DNA from: JBDTMT01 sp033764095
Lineage (GTDB): Bacteria; Desulfobacterota; Binatia; HRBIN30; CADEER01
DNA: 28,525 nt
Assembly (NCBI GenBank): GCA_033764095.1
Contig: JANRJF010000043.1
Location: 1-28,525 of the forward strand
Direction: 5' to 3'
The notes beneath the pieces are model-generated. The model was not told the DNA's origin. It saw only the letters and a list, made by a program, of their open reading frames with translations, and searched no databases. How positions within the stretch are numbered: position 1 is the first letter of the stretch; each line of letters starts with the position of its first letter. The translations under genes and the position numbers were made by a program. Shown one piece after another: positions 13,593 to 21,375 of this stretch.

Positions 13593-15674
13593 ATGGCGGT
13601 ACGACGGCTCGGCGCGTTACTGGCACTGTCGATCGCGCTACTCGGTGCGCCGGCCAGCGCCGCCGATCTCTTCTGGTTCGCCAACGGCGCGAACCAGGGC
13701 GGCACCGGCAACTGGTCGGCGGCCGGCATGACCTGGAGCACCACCGCACCGGCGCCGACGCTGACCGTGTGGGATCCCAGCTCGACCGGCGTGTTCGCCG
13801 GCGCCGCCGGCACGGTCACCATCACCGACATGAACATCGATGCCGCCGTCGGACTGCGCTGGGAGACCGATCTCTACACGCTCTCCGGCGGCAGCCTGAC
13901 GCTCACCGGCGCCTCGTCGGCGAGCAACGCGCTGCACGTCGCCGCCGCCAGCACCGCCACCAGCAACTCGGTGATCAAGGGAACCGCCGGATTGACCAAG
14001 GTCGGCGCCGGAACGCTGGTGTTGGCCGCGACCAACACCTTCACCGGTGAAACGGTGGTCGAGGGTGGCACGCTCGAATTGCGCGGCGCCAACGCGCCGG
14101 TGACCAATTGTTACGTCGGCTACGCGAACAGCAGCACGACCCTGGCACTCACCAACGGCGGCACGCTCACCTGCCCGGCCGGCTATCTCGCCGTGCTGGT
14201 CGGCTCGGCGAACAACACCGCGACGGTGAACGGGGCGGGGTCGAAGTGGACCCTCAACAATGACCTGGCGATCGGCCACTTCGGCGCGACCAACCAGCTC
14301 ACCGTCAGCAACGCCGGTGAGGTGGCGATGACCAACGGCTTCATCGGCTACGGCCCGATGGCGGCGACCAACTCGGTGCTGATCACCGGCATGGGATCGA
14401 AGTGGTCGAACAGCAACGTGGTGTATGTCGGCCACGACGGCAGCGGCAACGAGCTCGAGGTCGAGAACGGCGGCTACGCGCTTTCCAGCAAGGACGCGGT
14501 GATCGGCTTCAACAGCGGCTCGGCCAACAATGCGCTGCGGGTCAAGGACGCCGGCTCGAAGTTCGAGGTGGCGAGTGGCTTCACCCTGATCGTCGGCGAC
14601 GACGGTGACTCGAACCTCCTCGAGATCTCCGCCGGTGGCGTGGTGATGGGGCACAACGCGCGCCTGGCGCGCAGCGCCAATTCCTCCAACAACAGCGTCA
14701 TCGTGACCGGCGCCGGGTCCGCGTGGACCAACACCGGCACGATTCGCGTCGGTACGCTCGGCCCCGGCAACTCGGTCACCGTCGCCAGTGGCGGTGCCGT
14801 GTCGTTCACCGGCAACGCCTTCATCGGCCATGGCCTGGCGGCGGCGAACAACACCGTCACGGTGCGCGACGCCGGCTCGACCTGGACCAGCGGCCAGTTC
14901 ACCGTCGGGCTCGCCAGCCTCGGCAACGTGCTGAACGTGCAGGATGGCGGCGCGGTGAGCGCGTCGAGCATTCCGGTCGCGACCAATCCCGGCTCGGCGG
15001 GGACGATCAACATCGGCGTCGGCGGAGCCCCCGGCACGTTGAGCGGACCGATTCAGTTCGGCGACGGCACCGGCATCGTCAACTTCAACCACACCGCCGT
15101 CGCCTTTGCGTTCAATTCGGCGATCAGCGGCGCCGGCGCGGTCAATTTCCTCGGCAGCGGTACGACGGTGCTCAACGCCACCAGCACGTATGCTGGCGCG
15201 ACCACGGTCAGCGCCGGCACGGTGCGCCTCGGGGTGACCAACGCGCTGCCGAGCAGCGGTCCGTTCGTCTTCGCCGGCGGTGGGCTCGACGCCAACGGCC
15301 AGTCGGCTGGGCTCGGTCCGCTGTCGCTGCAGGCGAGCTCGACGCTGCGCTTCGCCAATTCGCCGGGCGGCCAGAGCATCGTGTTCGCGTCGGCGCTGCC
15401 GTACGGCGGCGGCCTGCTGACCATCACCGGTTATCGCCCCGGGCAGGATCACCTGTTCATCACCGCCGATCCCAACTCCAGTGGCGTGCTCGCGCACATC
15501 CAGTTCGCCGGTTATCCGGTCGGCGCGCGCTGGATCGCGGAGACCGGCGAGGTGCTGCCGCCGCCCAATCGCACCGCCGCGGCGCCGGCGCTGACGCCGC
15601 TGGGCGTCGCACTCGCGTTGACGTTGCTGTGTGCGATTGCCGGGTTGGCGCTGGCGCGCCAGCGCAACGTGTAA
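13593..15674 (+). CDS. Secreted beta-repeat protein (T5SS/PEP-CTERM-associated repeats) with C-terminal membrane anchor
   Basis: A 693-residue surface or secreted protein, Thr/Ser/Asn/Gly-rich. Residues 1-23 are a signal peptide (cleaved near ASA-AD). Residues about 133-168 contain an autotransporter-associated strand (GLTKVGAGTLVLAATNTFTG). From about 165 to 480 a roughly 53-residue unit recurs, marked by (G/D)xGS(K/A/T)(W/F) at five places about 160 nt apart (DNA near 14232, 14390, 14547, 14709, 14869) and by alternating VG..G..N.L.V..GG; this resembles the T5SS/PEP-CTERM-associated repeat. A second autotransporter-type strand lies near 525-555. There is no beta-barrel; instead the C-terminus is TPLG, a hydrophobic helix and a basic end (LARQRNV), like an IPTL/PEP-CTERM sorting signal. 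ATG 13593 is set by GGAGGGGGG at 13580-13588. Confidence 0.8.
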   Translation: MAVRRLGALLALSIALLGAPASAADLFWFANGANQGGTGNWSAAGMTWSTTAPAPTLTVWDPSSTGVFAGAAGTVTITDMNIDAAVGLRWETDLYTLSGGSLTLTGASSASNALHVAAASTATSNSVIKGTAGLTKVGAGTLVLAATNTFTGETVVEGGTLELRGANAPVTNCYVGYANSSTTLALTNGGTLTCPAGYLAVLVGSANNTATVNGAGSKWTLNNDLAIGHFGATNQLTVSNAGEVAMTNGFIGYGPMAATNSVLITGMGSKWSNSNVVYVGHDGSGNELEVENGGYALSSKDAVIGFNSGSANNALRVKDAGSKFEVASGFTLIVGDDGDSNLLEISAGGVVMGHNARLARSANSSNNSVIVTGAGSAWTNTGTIRVGTLGPGNSVTVASGGAVSFTGNAFIGHGLAAANNTVTVRDAGSTWTSGQFTVGLASLGNVLNVQDGGAVSASSIPVATNPGSAGTINIGVGGAPGTLSGPIQFGDGTGIVNFNHTAVAFAFNSAISGAGAVNFLGSGTTVLNATSTYAGATTVSAGTVRLGVTNALPSSGPFVFAGGGLDANGQSAGLGPLSLQASSTLRFANSPGGQSIVFASALPYGGGLLTITGYRPGQDHLFITADPNSSGVLAHIQFAGYPVGARWIAETGEVLPPPNRTAAAPALTPLGVALALTLLCAIAGLALARQRNV

Positions 15675-15739
15675 CCTTTCGGGCCCTTCATTCGTGACCC
15701 CTGCAGAACCCGCTTCCATGCGGGCCGAGGAGGGCCGTC

Positions 15740-16339
15740 ATGGCATCATTGGACACCATTGCCGCGGACCGCGGGCCGCTCGCCGTCGCCAGCCTGCGCC
15801 TGGCGCCGCTTCGCTGGTCGTGGAACCCGCTCGTCTGGCTGGCGGCGCTCGCGTACCGCTTCGGCGCCGGCGGCGCGGTGACGCCGGTGTGGGTGATCTT
15901 CGCCCGCGCGCCCGGCCTGGTGCTGGCGCACCTGCTGGTGGTGACGACATCGGAATACCTGGTCGGACTCGATCGGCGTCTGCGCGCGCTGGTGCGGGTA
16001 TACGGATCGCGCCTCAACCGCTGCAGCTTCTGCGACGACCTCGAGGCGGCGCTGGCGCTGCGCCATCGCGCCCTGACCGCGGCCGATCTCGACGCGCTGG
16101 CCAGCTTCCGCGACAGCGAGCGATTCAGCGCCAAGGAGCGCGCGGCGCTGGCGTACGTCGAGGAGCTGAACGCGATGCGCACCGCCAGCGACGCGACCTT
16201 CGCCGCGTTGCGCGCCCACTTCAGCGAGGCGGACATCGTGCGCCTCACCTGGCTGAACGCGGTCGGCAGCTATCTCAACCTGCAGGCGCGGCCGCTCGGC
16301 CTGAGCTCGGAGGGGCGCTGTGCCCTCGCGCCGCGCTGA
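15740..16339 (+). CDS. Carboxymuconolactone decarboxylase/AhpD-like protein
   Basis: A 199-residue, mostly helical protein. The segment VVTTSEYLVGLDRRLRALVRVYGSRLNRCSFCDDLEAALA (about 67-106) matches the AhpD/CMD fold, in which a CxxC pair (here C95 and C98) follows an Asn-containing helix and acts in thiol-disulphide exchange against peroxides. The His that usually follows CxxC is not at its standard place; D99/D100 are there instead, so the chemistry is uncertain. Residues 28-60 are moderately hydrophobic. ATG 15740 has GAGGAGGG at 15728-15735. The next gene overlaps its end by 20 nt, making a tight operon with a membrane protein and an HGG-motif exported protein. Confidence 0.7.
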   Translation: MASLDTIAADRGPLAVASLRLAPLRWSWNPLVWLAALAYRFGAGGAVTPVWVIFARAPGLVLAHLLVVTTSEYLVGLDRRLRALVRVYGSRLNRCSFCDDLEAALALRHRALTAADLDALASFRDSERFSAKERAALAYVEELNAMRTASDATFAALRAHFSEADIVRLTWLNAVGSYLNLQARPLGLSSEGRCALAPR

Positions 16340-16742
16340 CGACGGCGGTTGGGCGGTGGTGCTGGCGTTTTTCGCCGCCGGCAATCTGCTCAACGCCGCC
16401 TGGATGCTGGCCAGTCCGTCGCACTGGTACGAGAACCTGCCCGCCAACGTGCCGGCATCGGGGCCGCTGAACGAGCACTTCGTGCGCGACATCGGGTCCA
16501 TCTATCTCCTCATCGGCGTGGCGCTCGCCGCCGCTGTCGTGCGCCGCCAGCTGCGGCTGCCGGCGATGCTGCTGGCGAGCGCGTTCTACGGGTTGCACGC
16601 GCTGGTGCACGTCTACGACTCGACGCGCGGCCTGTTCGAGCCGGGCCACTGGTGGCGCTTCGACCTGGTGCCGATCTACGGCGCGACGCTACTGCTGATC
16701 TGGCTGACGGTGCGGCTGGCACGACGGGAACGCGCCGGGTGA
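16320..16742 (+). CDS. Small four-helix membrane protein of unknown function
   Basis: A 140-residue integral membrane protein with about four hydrophobic segments (near 11-28, 58-78, 82-98, 114-132). Conserved-looking polar positions within them include HWYENLPANVPASGPLNEHFVRD in the first loop and HALVHVYDS in the third segment. I do not recognise the family with certainty. The GTG start at 16320 lies inside the CMD-like gene and has GGAGG at 16309-16313 with 6-nt spacing. The following gene starts within its stop codon (GTGA overlap), so all three products are likely made together and may cooperate at the inner membrane. Confidence 0.7.
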   Translation: MPSRRADDGGWAVVLAFFAAGNLLNAAWMLASPSHWYENLPANVPASGPLNEHFVRDIGSIYLLIGVALAAAVVRRQLRLPAMLLASAFYGLHALVHVYDSTRGLFEPGHWWRFDLVPIYGATLLLIWLTVRLARRERAG

Positions 16743-17143
16743 GATCGCTCGGCTTCGTCTGCGCCGGACTGCTGCTGTTCGCGCTGCCCTTTCTGTCGCT
16801 CGGTGTCGGCGGCCATGTGCACGACGCAACCGGACCGCATCTCGATCACTGGCCGCGCCATGGCGGCCAGCTGATGATGGTTGGCGACTCCCACCTGGAG
16901 ATCGTCGACGCGCCGCCGGCGATCGAGGTCTATGCCTCCGACGCCCGGCGCTGGCCGCTGACTCCGCGCTCCGCCCGCGTCGCGCTCGACGGCACGCCGC
17001 CGCGCCCGCTTGATTGGGAGCGTGGCCGCTTGGTCGCGCCCGCCGCGCCTGACTGGCGCAACGCGGCGGTCGAGGTGACCCTCCCCGGTGGGCAGGTGCT
17101 CGCCGTCAGCGTCGCACGTGCCGACATCGGCGGCGGGCGCTAG
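16739..17143 (+). CDS. Exported protein with His-rich HGG motif, unknown function
   Basis: A 134-residue protein with an N-terminal hydrophobic signal or anchor (residues 5-25), then HVHDATGPHLDHWPRHGGQL, then a small beta domain (MMVGDSHLEIVDAPPAIEVYASD...). The PRHGGQ...GD.HLE pattern is like segments in heavy-metal efflux adaptor proteins and related small periplasmic proteins, and the six His residues in 26-41 suggest metal binding; both points are inference. Start GTG 16739 overlaps the TGA of the membrane-protein gene by four bases. It is last in the three-gene operon, followed by the word-iterated repeat at 17154. Confidence 0.65.
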   Translation: MRSLGFVCAGLLLFALPFLSLGVGGHVHDATGPHLDHWPRHGGQLMMVGDSHLEIVDAPPAIEVYASDARRWPLTPRSARVALDGTPPRPLDWERGRLVAPAAPDWRNAAVEVTLPGGQVLAVSVARADIGGGR

Positions 17144-17153
17144 AGCATTTTTC

Positions 17154-17288
17154 AAGCGCGGAGACGCGAAGGTCGATGGAGCGGATGCAGGCCCGATCGC
17201 TTTCCGGAGCCCCGCAACGAATAAAGCGCGCATCGACAGCGGGGGCGCGGTGCACCCCGCCGTTCTCCGCGTCTCTGCGCCTCCGCGG
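17154..17288. repeat. Imperfect palindrome of iterated CGCGGAGA-like word
   Basis: The left arm (17154-17172) reads GCGCGGAGACGCGAAGG. The right arm (17259-17288) is, on the minus strand, four successive 7-8-nt words of the form CGCGGAG/GCGCAGAG/ACGCGGAG. The arms pair imperfectly over about 15 nt and are 86 nt apart. The element fills most of the 210-bp gap between the convergent HGG-protein and carboxylesterase genes. On the minus strand one frame reads TAEAQRRGERR, a translation of the repeat and not a gene. Confidence 0.65.
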
Positions 17289-17353
17289 TGATGAGCGGCG
17301 CGTGGCCGTCCTCGACCGCGTCGTGCAGCACGGGTGACGCAGGCGGTGGCGGC

Positions 17354-19180
17354 TCACGTCCACGGGAAGGTGTCGAACGGGAACTGCTTGCAGTCGGCGA
17401 TCTCGCCGTACTGCTCGCGACTGAAGCCGCGCGACCATTTGGCGAGCGAGTAGTACACGGCGCACTTGTCGCGCGGCGTGGTGAGGCGCGGGTCGGCGGC
17501 GACGCCGGCGAGCACGCGCTCGACGCTCTCGGTGTCGGTTGCCATGCGGATGCCGCCGCCGGCGGCGGTGTCGAGCACGGCGTACTTTGGCGCCTCGGCG
17601 CTGCTCGGGTCCCACGCCGTCCACTCGCTCGCCTGCGCCGTACCGCCGCGGCCCGGCCGGCCGTGGCGGGCGAACTCCGCCCAGTAGCCGCGCATCGCGC
17701 CGGACAGCTGTTCGCGCCCGGCCAGGTTGTCCTCGGTGAACAGCACGTTGCCCTCGCGGCCGAGATCGAAATGGCCGAAGACGAAGGGAATCTCGAAGCC
17801 GTGCGCGGCGCCGAGCATGACCGACATGTCGGCACCGAGCAGCGTCGGCTCCTCGTCCCAGTCGAAGCGGTAGACGTAGACGTCGTCCTCGCTGGTGCGC
17901 ATCGCCGCCGCCGGCTCGTCGGCGCCGGTCGCCTTCCACATGCGCGCCAGGTGGTCGGCGGAGGCGACGTACAGGCGCTCGTCGGTCAGGCGCGGCACGA
18001 TCCAGAAGTAGCGCTTCACCAGGTTGGGGTCGCCGAACATGAACAGCCGGTTCTCGTCGCGGTTGGTGCCGACCATCACCGGTACGTGGTTCCAGCCGTC
18101 GGGCCTGGCGAAGTGCGCCAGCGGGTCGTCGCTCGGCAGCATGACGCCGTCGGCGAACACCTGCGGCATCTCGATCATGCCGTTGTTCGGATAGGGCGGA
18201 TAGGCCTTGAGCAGGGCGGCGGCGGGCTTGCCGCGTAGATAGGCCGCGACCTCGGCCGGGGGCATCGCCGCCAGCTTCGCCTTGGCGGCGGCGCGGTCGG
18301 CGGCGCCGTCGGCGATCAGCATGCGGAGCAGCGCTTCGTTCGAGCTCGACGCCATGCCGGGCTCGGCGTCGTCGTGGAAGTGTTCGGCCTCGGCGGGCGT
18401 GTCGAAGAACAGGCCGCCGCTCTGCACGATGGCGCGCTGAAAGAGGCCGTTGGCCTGCGGGGCGAGCAGCAGGCTGAAGACGTTGCGACCGCCGGCCGAC
18501 TCGCCGAAGATCGTGACGTTGTTCGGGTCGCCGCCGAAGGCGGCGATGTTGGCGCGCACCCACTGCAGCGCGGCGATCTGGTCGAGCAGCGCGAAGTTGC
18601 CGGACTGCTCGTTGAGCGTCGTGCCGTCGCGCAGCGCCGCGTGGCGCAGCCAGCCGAACGGGCCGAGCCGGTAGTTGGTGGTGACGACGACGACGTGTTG
18701 GTCGGCCGCCAGGCGGCCGCCGTTGTAGAAGCCCGCCTCGCCGATCGAGTTGCCGCCGCCGTGAATCCACACCATCACCGGCAGGCGCGCGTCGCCGCTC
18801 GGCACCTGATCGGGGACGAAGGTCGGCGCGTAGATGTTGAGGAAGAGGCAGTCCTCGCTGCCGACCACCTCGCCATTGCGGCCCGGCACGCCGCCGAGGT
18901 TGCTGGCGTACTGCGTGCACGGCGCGCCGAAGTGCAGCGCCTCGCGCGTGCCGTCCCACGCCGGCAGCGGCTCCGGCGCGCGCCAGCGGCGCTCGCCGAC
19001 CGGTGCCGCGGCGAACGGAATGCCGCGCCAGGCCTGGTCGCCGTAGCTGCCGCGCGCGCCGATCACCGCGCCCGCCGGCGGCCGGCGCAACGAGGTCGGA
19101 TCGGCGCTCGGCGCCGGCGCGCCGCCGCGACAGCCGGCGAGGCACAGCGCGATGAGTGCAACGGTCAGATGCAGTCGCAT
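17354..19180 (-). CDS. Type-B carboxylesterase, lipoprotein
   Basis: A 608-residue carboxylesterase/para-nitrobenzyl-esterase family enzyme. Residues 1-17 are a lipoprotein signal with lipobox LAGC (Cys17). The type-B signature SEDCLFLNIY (108-117), oxyanion H140GGG, nucleophile elbow GESAGG (S228), acid E376 (TNRDEN) and H460 (AAHGFE) complete the catalytic triad in the family order. It is expected to hydrolyse carboxylic esters at the cell envelope; the natural ester is unknown. ATG 19180 is chosen because it gives the lipobox; the frame is open far upstream without meaning. It is divergent from the four-gene lipoprotein/CHAP operon and convergent with the HGG-protein gene, separated by the repeat element. 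Confidence 0.92.
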   Translation of the reverse strand: MRLHLTVALIALCLAGCRGGAPAPSADPTSLRRPPAGAVIGARGSYGDQAWRGIPFAAAPVGERRWRAPEPLPAWDGTREALHFGAPCTQYASNLGGVPGRNGEVVGSEDCLFLNIYAPTFVPDQVPSGDARLPVMVWIHGGGNSIGEAGFYNGGRLAADQHVVVVTTNYRLGPFGWLRHAALRDGTTLNEQSGNFALLDQIAALQWVRANIAAFGGDPNNVTIFGESAGGRNVFSLLLAPQANGLFQRAIVQSGGLFFDTPAEAEHFHDDAEPGMASSSNEALLRMLIADGAADRAAAKAKLAAMPPAEVAAYLRGKPAAALLKAYPPYPNNGMIEMPQVFADGVMLPSDDPLAHFARPDGWNHVPVMVGTNRDENRLFMFGDPNLVKRYFWIVPRLTDERLYVASADHLARMWKATGADEPAAAMRTSEDDVYVYRFDWDEEPTLLGADMSVMLGAAHGFEIPFVFGHFDLGREGNVLFTEDNLAGREQLSGAMRGYWAEFARHGRPGRGGTAQASEWTAWDPSSAEAPKYAVLDTAAGGGIRMATDTESVERVLAGVAADPRLTTPRDKCAVYYSLAKWSRGFSREQYGEIADCKQFPFDTFPWT

Positions 19181-19330
19181 GGAACAGCCCCCCTGGTCGC
19201 GCCGATAGCACCCGCGGCGCGTCGCCGGCCACCACCGTGCCCGATCGTGGAAGCGCGCGAGGTACGGGATGTCCCTGATCGGGAAAGTCCGAACTGTCGA
19301 GAGCCGCCGCGCAACCGCTAGGGACAGCGC

Positions 19331-19693
19331 ATGGTGAGCGCGCGGCGAGGGCGATCGACGGCGCTGCTGCTGGCGATGCTGTGCAGCGGCTGCGCGCTGC
19401 CGCTGCGATCCTCCTCGGGCACCACCTACCACCTCATCGTCGGCATCGGGGTGGTGGCGGTGAGCGATCCCGATCGGACCGCGGCGGTGGTGACGCAGGC
19501 GCAGTCGGTCGGCGTCGCCATCTCCGACCGGCCCGGACTGAAGCTCGGCATCGGCTACGCCTCCAGCACCGTCACCAGCGTCGCCGAGGGCGCCGAGGAC
19601 GTCCGCATCGAGGCCGCGCACTACCCTGGCGGCCCGCTCACCGTGAACGTCGACAAGGCAGACCTGGCGCCGCGTGTGACACCGGCGCCCTGA
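19331..19693 (+). CDS. Small lipoprotein, first gene of lipoprotein/CHAP operon
   Basis: A 120-residue lipoprotein: signal peptide 1-20 with lipobox CSGC (Cys21). No family recognised. The mature part has YHLIVGIGVVAVSD and a later SVGVAISDRPGLKLGIGY segment. The pattern GVxIS..P....KLG is shared with the next gene product (IGVEISENP...YAKLGY), so the two are probably distantly related or bind the same partner. ATG 19331 has a modest AGGGA site. Gaps to the next genes are 29, 17 and 22 bp, each ending in a ribosome-binding site, which indicates one operon of four. Confidence 0.65.
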   Translation: MVSARRGRSTALLLAMLCSGCALPLRSSSGTTYHLIVGIGVVAVSDPDRTAAVVTQAQSVGVAISDRPGLKLGIGYASSTVTSVAEGAEDVRIEAAHYPGGPLTVNVDKADLAPRVTPAP

Positions 19694-19722
19694 CCATCAC
19701 CCACGACACAGGAGGTTCCGTC

Positions 19723-20364
19723 ATGCCCATCAACCCGCCCCGGCTGCTCGCCGCCTGTCTGCTGCTCGGTGCCGCCGGCTGCGCCGGACGGCACTCGATC
19801 GTCGCCGCCACCGGCACCAACATCGGCGTCGAGATCTCCGAGAACCCGCAGACCCAGGCGCCGTACGCCAAGCTCGGCTACCAGCGCACCGAATGGGCGA
19901 TCGTGCCCACCAACCGCACCGCCGAGCCGGGGCCCGGCGACACCGAGCACAGCGCCAAGGACCACGGCGAGGTGCTGATGGAGCTGCGCTACGGCGGCAT
20001 CTTCGACACCGGCCCGAGCAGCGGCATCTACCAGCGCCTGGCGGTCGGTTCGACGGCCGTCATCCAGCCGGGGGCCGCGTTCATGTTCGCGCGCGACGCC
20101 GACGGCAATATCAACGGCCCGACCGCCGCGGCGCTGCAGAGCGCGCTCACCGTCCCCGAAATCGCCGGCGCGGTGGCGAAGAAGCAACTGGAGGTCGGTC
20201 GCAAGCACGATTGCAAGCCGGCCAACGCCGCGGTCGTCGACGCGGCGATCGTCGCCACCGGGAAGTGGAGCACGTACGAAGACTTCCGCGACGGCAACCC
20301 GCCCCCCACCGGCAGCGACGTCGACGGCATCCTCACCGCGATCGCCGACGTCAGCTGCAGTTGA
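19723..20364 (+). CDS. Lipoprotein, second gene of lipoprotein/CHAP operon
   Basis: A 213-residue lipoprotein: hydrophobic leader LLAACLLLGAAGC with Cys20 as the likely lipidated residue. Residues 33-52 (TNIGVEISENP...YAKLGY) echo the preceding lipoprotein. The rest, including a GSTAVIQPGAAFMFARD stretch around 107-123 and a Lys-rich helix near 150-165, is unassigned. Two Cys (in HDCK and at the C-terminal SCS) might form a disulphide. ATG 19723 follows GGAGG at 19711-19715. It would sit in the outer or inner membrane leaflet. The context with a peptidoglycan hydrolase suggests an envelope role; this is inference. Confidence 0.65.
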   Translation: MPINPPRLLAACLLLGAAGCAGRHSIVAATGTNIGVEISENPQTQAPYAKLGYQRTEWAIVPTNRTAEPGPGDTEHSAKDHGEVLMELRYGGIFDTGPSSGIYQRLAVGSTAVIQPGAAFMFARDADGNINGPTAAALQSALTVPEIAGAVAKKQLEVGRKHDCKPANAAVVDAAIVATGKWSTYEDFRDGNPPPTGSDVDGILTAIADVSCS

Positions 20365-20381
20365 ACGAGAGGACCCCGATC

Positions 20382-20576
20382 ATGGCCGTTACCGTCAAGA
20401 CGCTCACCCGCCGCATTGCGCTCGATCCGCCCACCGACCTGAAGGATCGCATCGAGACGCTCTGCGATCTGATGGCCACCGGCAACCAGGGCCGCCGGCT
20501 GGCGGCGACCTTCACCGTCGGCGCGCAGCTCATCCTGGTGTTCCAGATCGCTCCCGACAATCAGCCGCCGACCTGA
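20382..20576 (+). CDS. 64-residue protein of unknown function
   Basis: A small soluble protein with no signal peptide. The first half is polar with RIALDPPTDLKDRIETLCDLM, probably a helix; the second half, GRRLAATFTVGAQLILVFQIAP, is beta-like and hydrophobic. No family recognised. ATG 20382 follows AGAGGA around 20368-20373. It lies 17 bp after the second lipoprotein gene and 22 bp before the CHAP hydrolase gene. Being kept in this tight operon supports a real gene; an immunity or chaperone role for the hydrolase is one guess without direct evidence. Confidence 0.55.
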   Translation: MAVTVKTLTRRIALDPPTDLKDRIETLCDLMATGNQGRRLAATFTVGAQLILVFQIAPDNQPPT

Positions 20577-20598
20577 GCCGGCGGACGAGGAGGTGCGC

Positions 20599-21363
20599 AT
20601 GAGTCAACCGACCCTCAAGCTCGGCGCCAGCGGCGCCGCGGTGAAGGACCTCACCACGCTGCTGGTCGGACGCGGCTATCTCGCCGCTCCGAGCACCAGC
20701 TTCGATGCCACCGTGCGCGCCGCCGTGCTCGGCTTCCAGGCCCGCCACGTCGATCCGCGCGGCGAGCCGCTGGTCGCCGACGGCGTCGTCGGCCCGCTCA
20801 CCTGGTGGGCGCTCACCAATACCAAAAACCCCGCCGCGCTCAGCGCGCCGGTGACCGGTGACCTCGCCAAGCTGCCGGCGAGCGGGGGGAGCCCACGCGG
20901 CCGCGCGGCGCTCAAGCTGGCGCTCGCCGAGATGGCCGCCGGCGCCCGCGAGCAGGGGGGCAACAACAACGGCCCCTGGGTGAAGAAGTATCTCAACGAC
21001 CTGGTGCCGGCGCCGGCCAACTGGTGCGCCGGGTTCGTCAGTTGGTGCTACGCGCAGCATCCCGACGGCGTGCCCTTCACGTACAGCGTCGGGGCGCGCA
21101 ACGTGCGCGATCAGTTCAGGGCCAAGGGCTGGGCCTACGATCTCGGCTCCGGTGCGACCCCCGAACCGGGTGACATCATCGTCTGGTGGCGCGGTCAGCC
21201 GAACGGGTGGATGGGACACATCGGCCTCGTGCACCACACCGCCGACGGCATCGTCTACACGATCGAAGGCAACAAGGGCGAGTATCCGGCGCCGGTGCGC
21301 CCGTTCAGCTACGTGCTGAGCCGCATCGAGAAGCTGCTCGGCTTCGGCCGCGTGCCGTTCTGA
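20599..21363 (+). CDS. Peptidoglycan-binding plus CHAP-domain hydrolase
   Basis: A 254-residue protein. Residues about 5-75 are a PG_binding_1 domain (LKLGASGAAVKDL; FQARH; DGVVGPLTWWAL). Residues about 125-235 are a CHAP amidase/endopeptidase domain with Cys143 (NWCAGFVSWC), His207 (GHIGLV) and probably Glu223 (TIEGN). It should cut peptidoglycan cross-bridges or stem-peptide amides. There is no signal peptide, which is unusual for a housekeeping wall hydrolase and more like a phage endolysin or a secreted effector. ATG 20599 has GAGGAGG at 20587-20593; an in-frame GTG at 20593 lies inside that site. It is last in an operon with two lipoproteins and a 64-residue protein. Confidence 0.88.
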   Translation: MSQPTLKLGASGAAVKDLTTLLVGRGYLAAPSTSFDATVRAAVLGFQARHVDPRGEPLVADGVVGPLTWWALTNTKNPAALSAPVTGDLAKLPASGGSPRGRAALKLALAEMAAGAREQGGNNNGPWVKKYLNDLVPAPANWCAGFVSWCYAQHPDGVPFTYSVGARNVRDQFRAKGWAYDLGSGATPEPGDIIVWWRGQPNGWMGHIGLVHHTADGIVYTIEGNKGEYPAPVRPFSYVLSRIEKLLGFGRVPF

Positions 21364-21375
21364 GCCGCGCGCCGG

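Noticed and set aside
13638..15719. 693-residue minus-strand frame opposite the beta-repeat protein
   Set aside because: Arg/Ala/Gly-rich shadow with no motif; the plus frame has a signal peptide, repeats and a tail.
17152..17350. Minus-strand frame continuing past the carboxylesterase end (LITAEAQRRGERR...)
   Set aside because: It is a translation of the word-iterated repeat in a different frame from the esterase, not a C-terminal extension.
19240..19283. Dyad CCCGATC...GATCGGG and GGGATGTCCC between the divergent esterase and lipoprotein genes
   Set aside because: The arms are short (4-7 bp) and common by chance at this GC content; no other copies were seen to support an operator.
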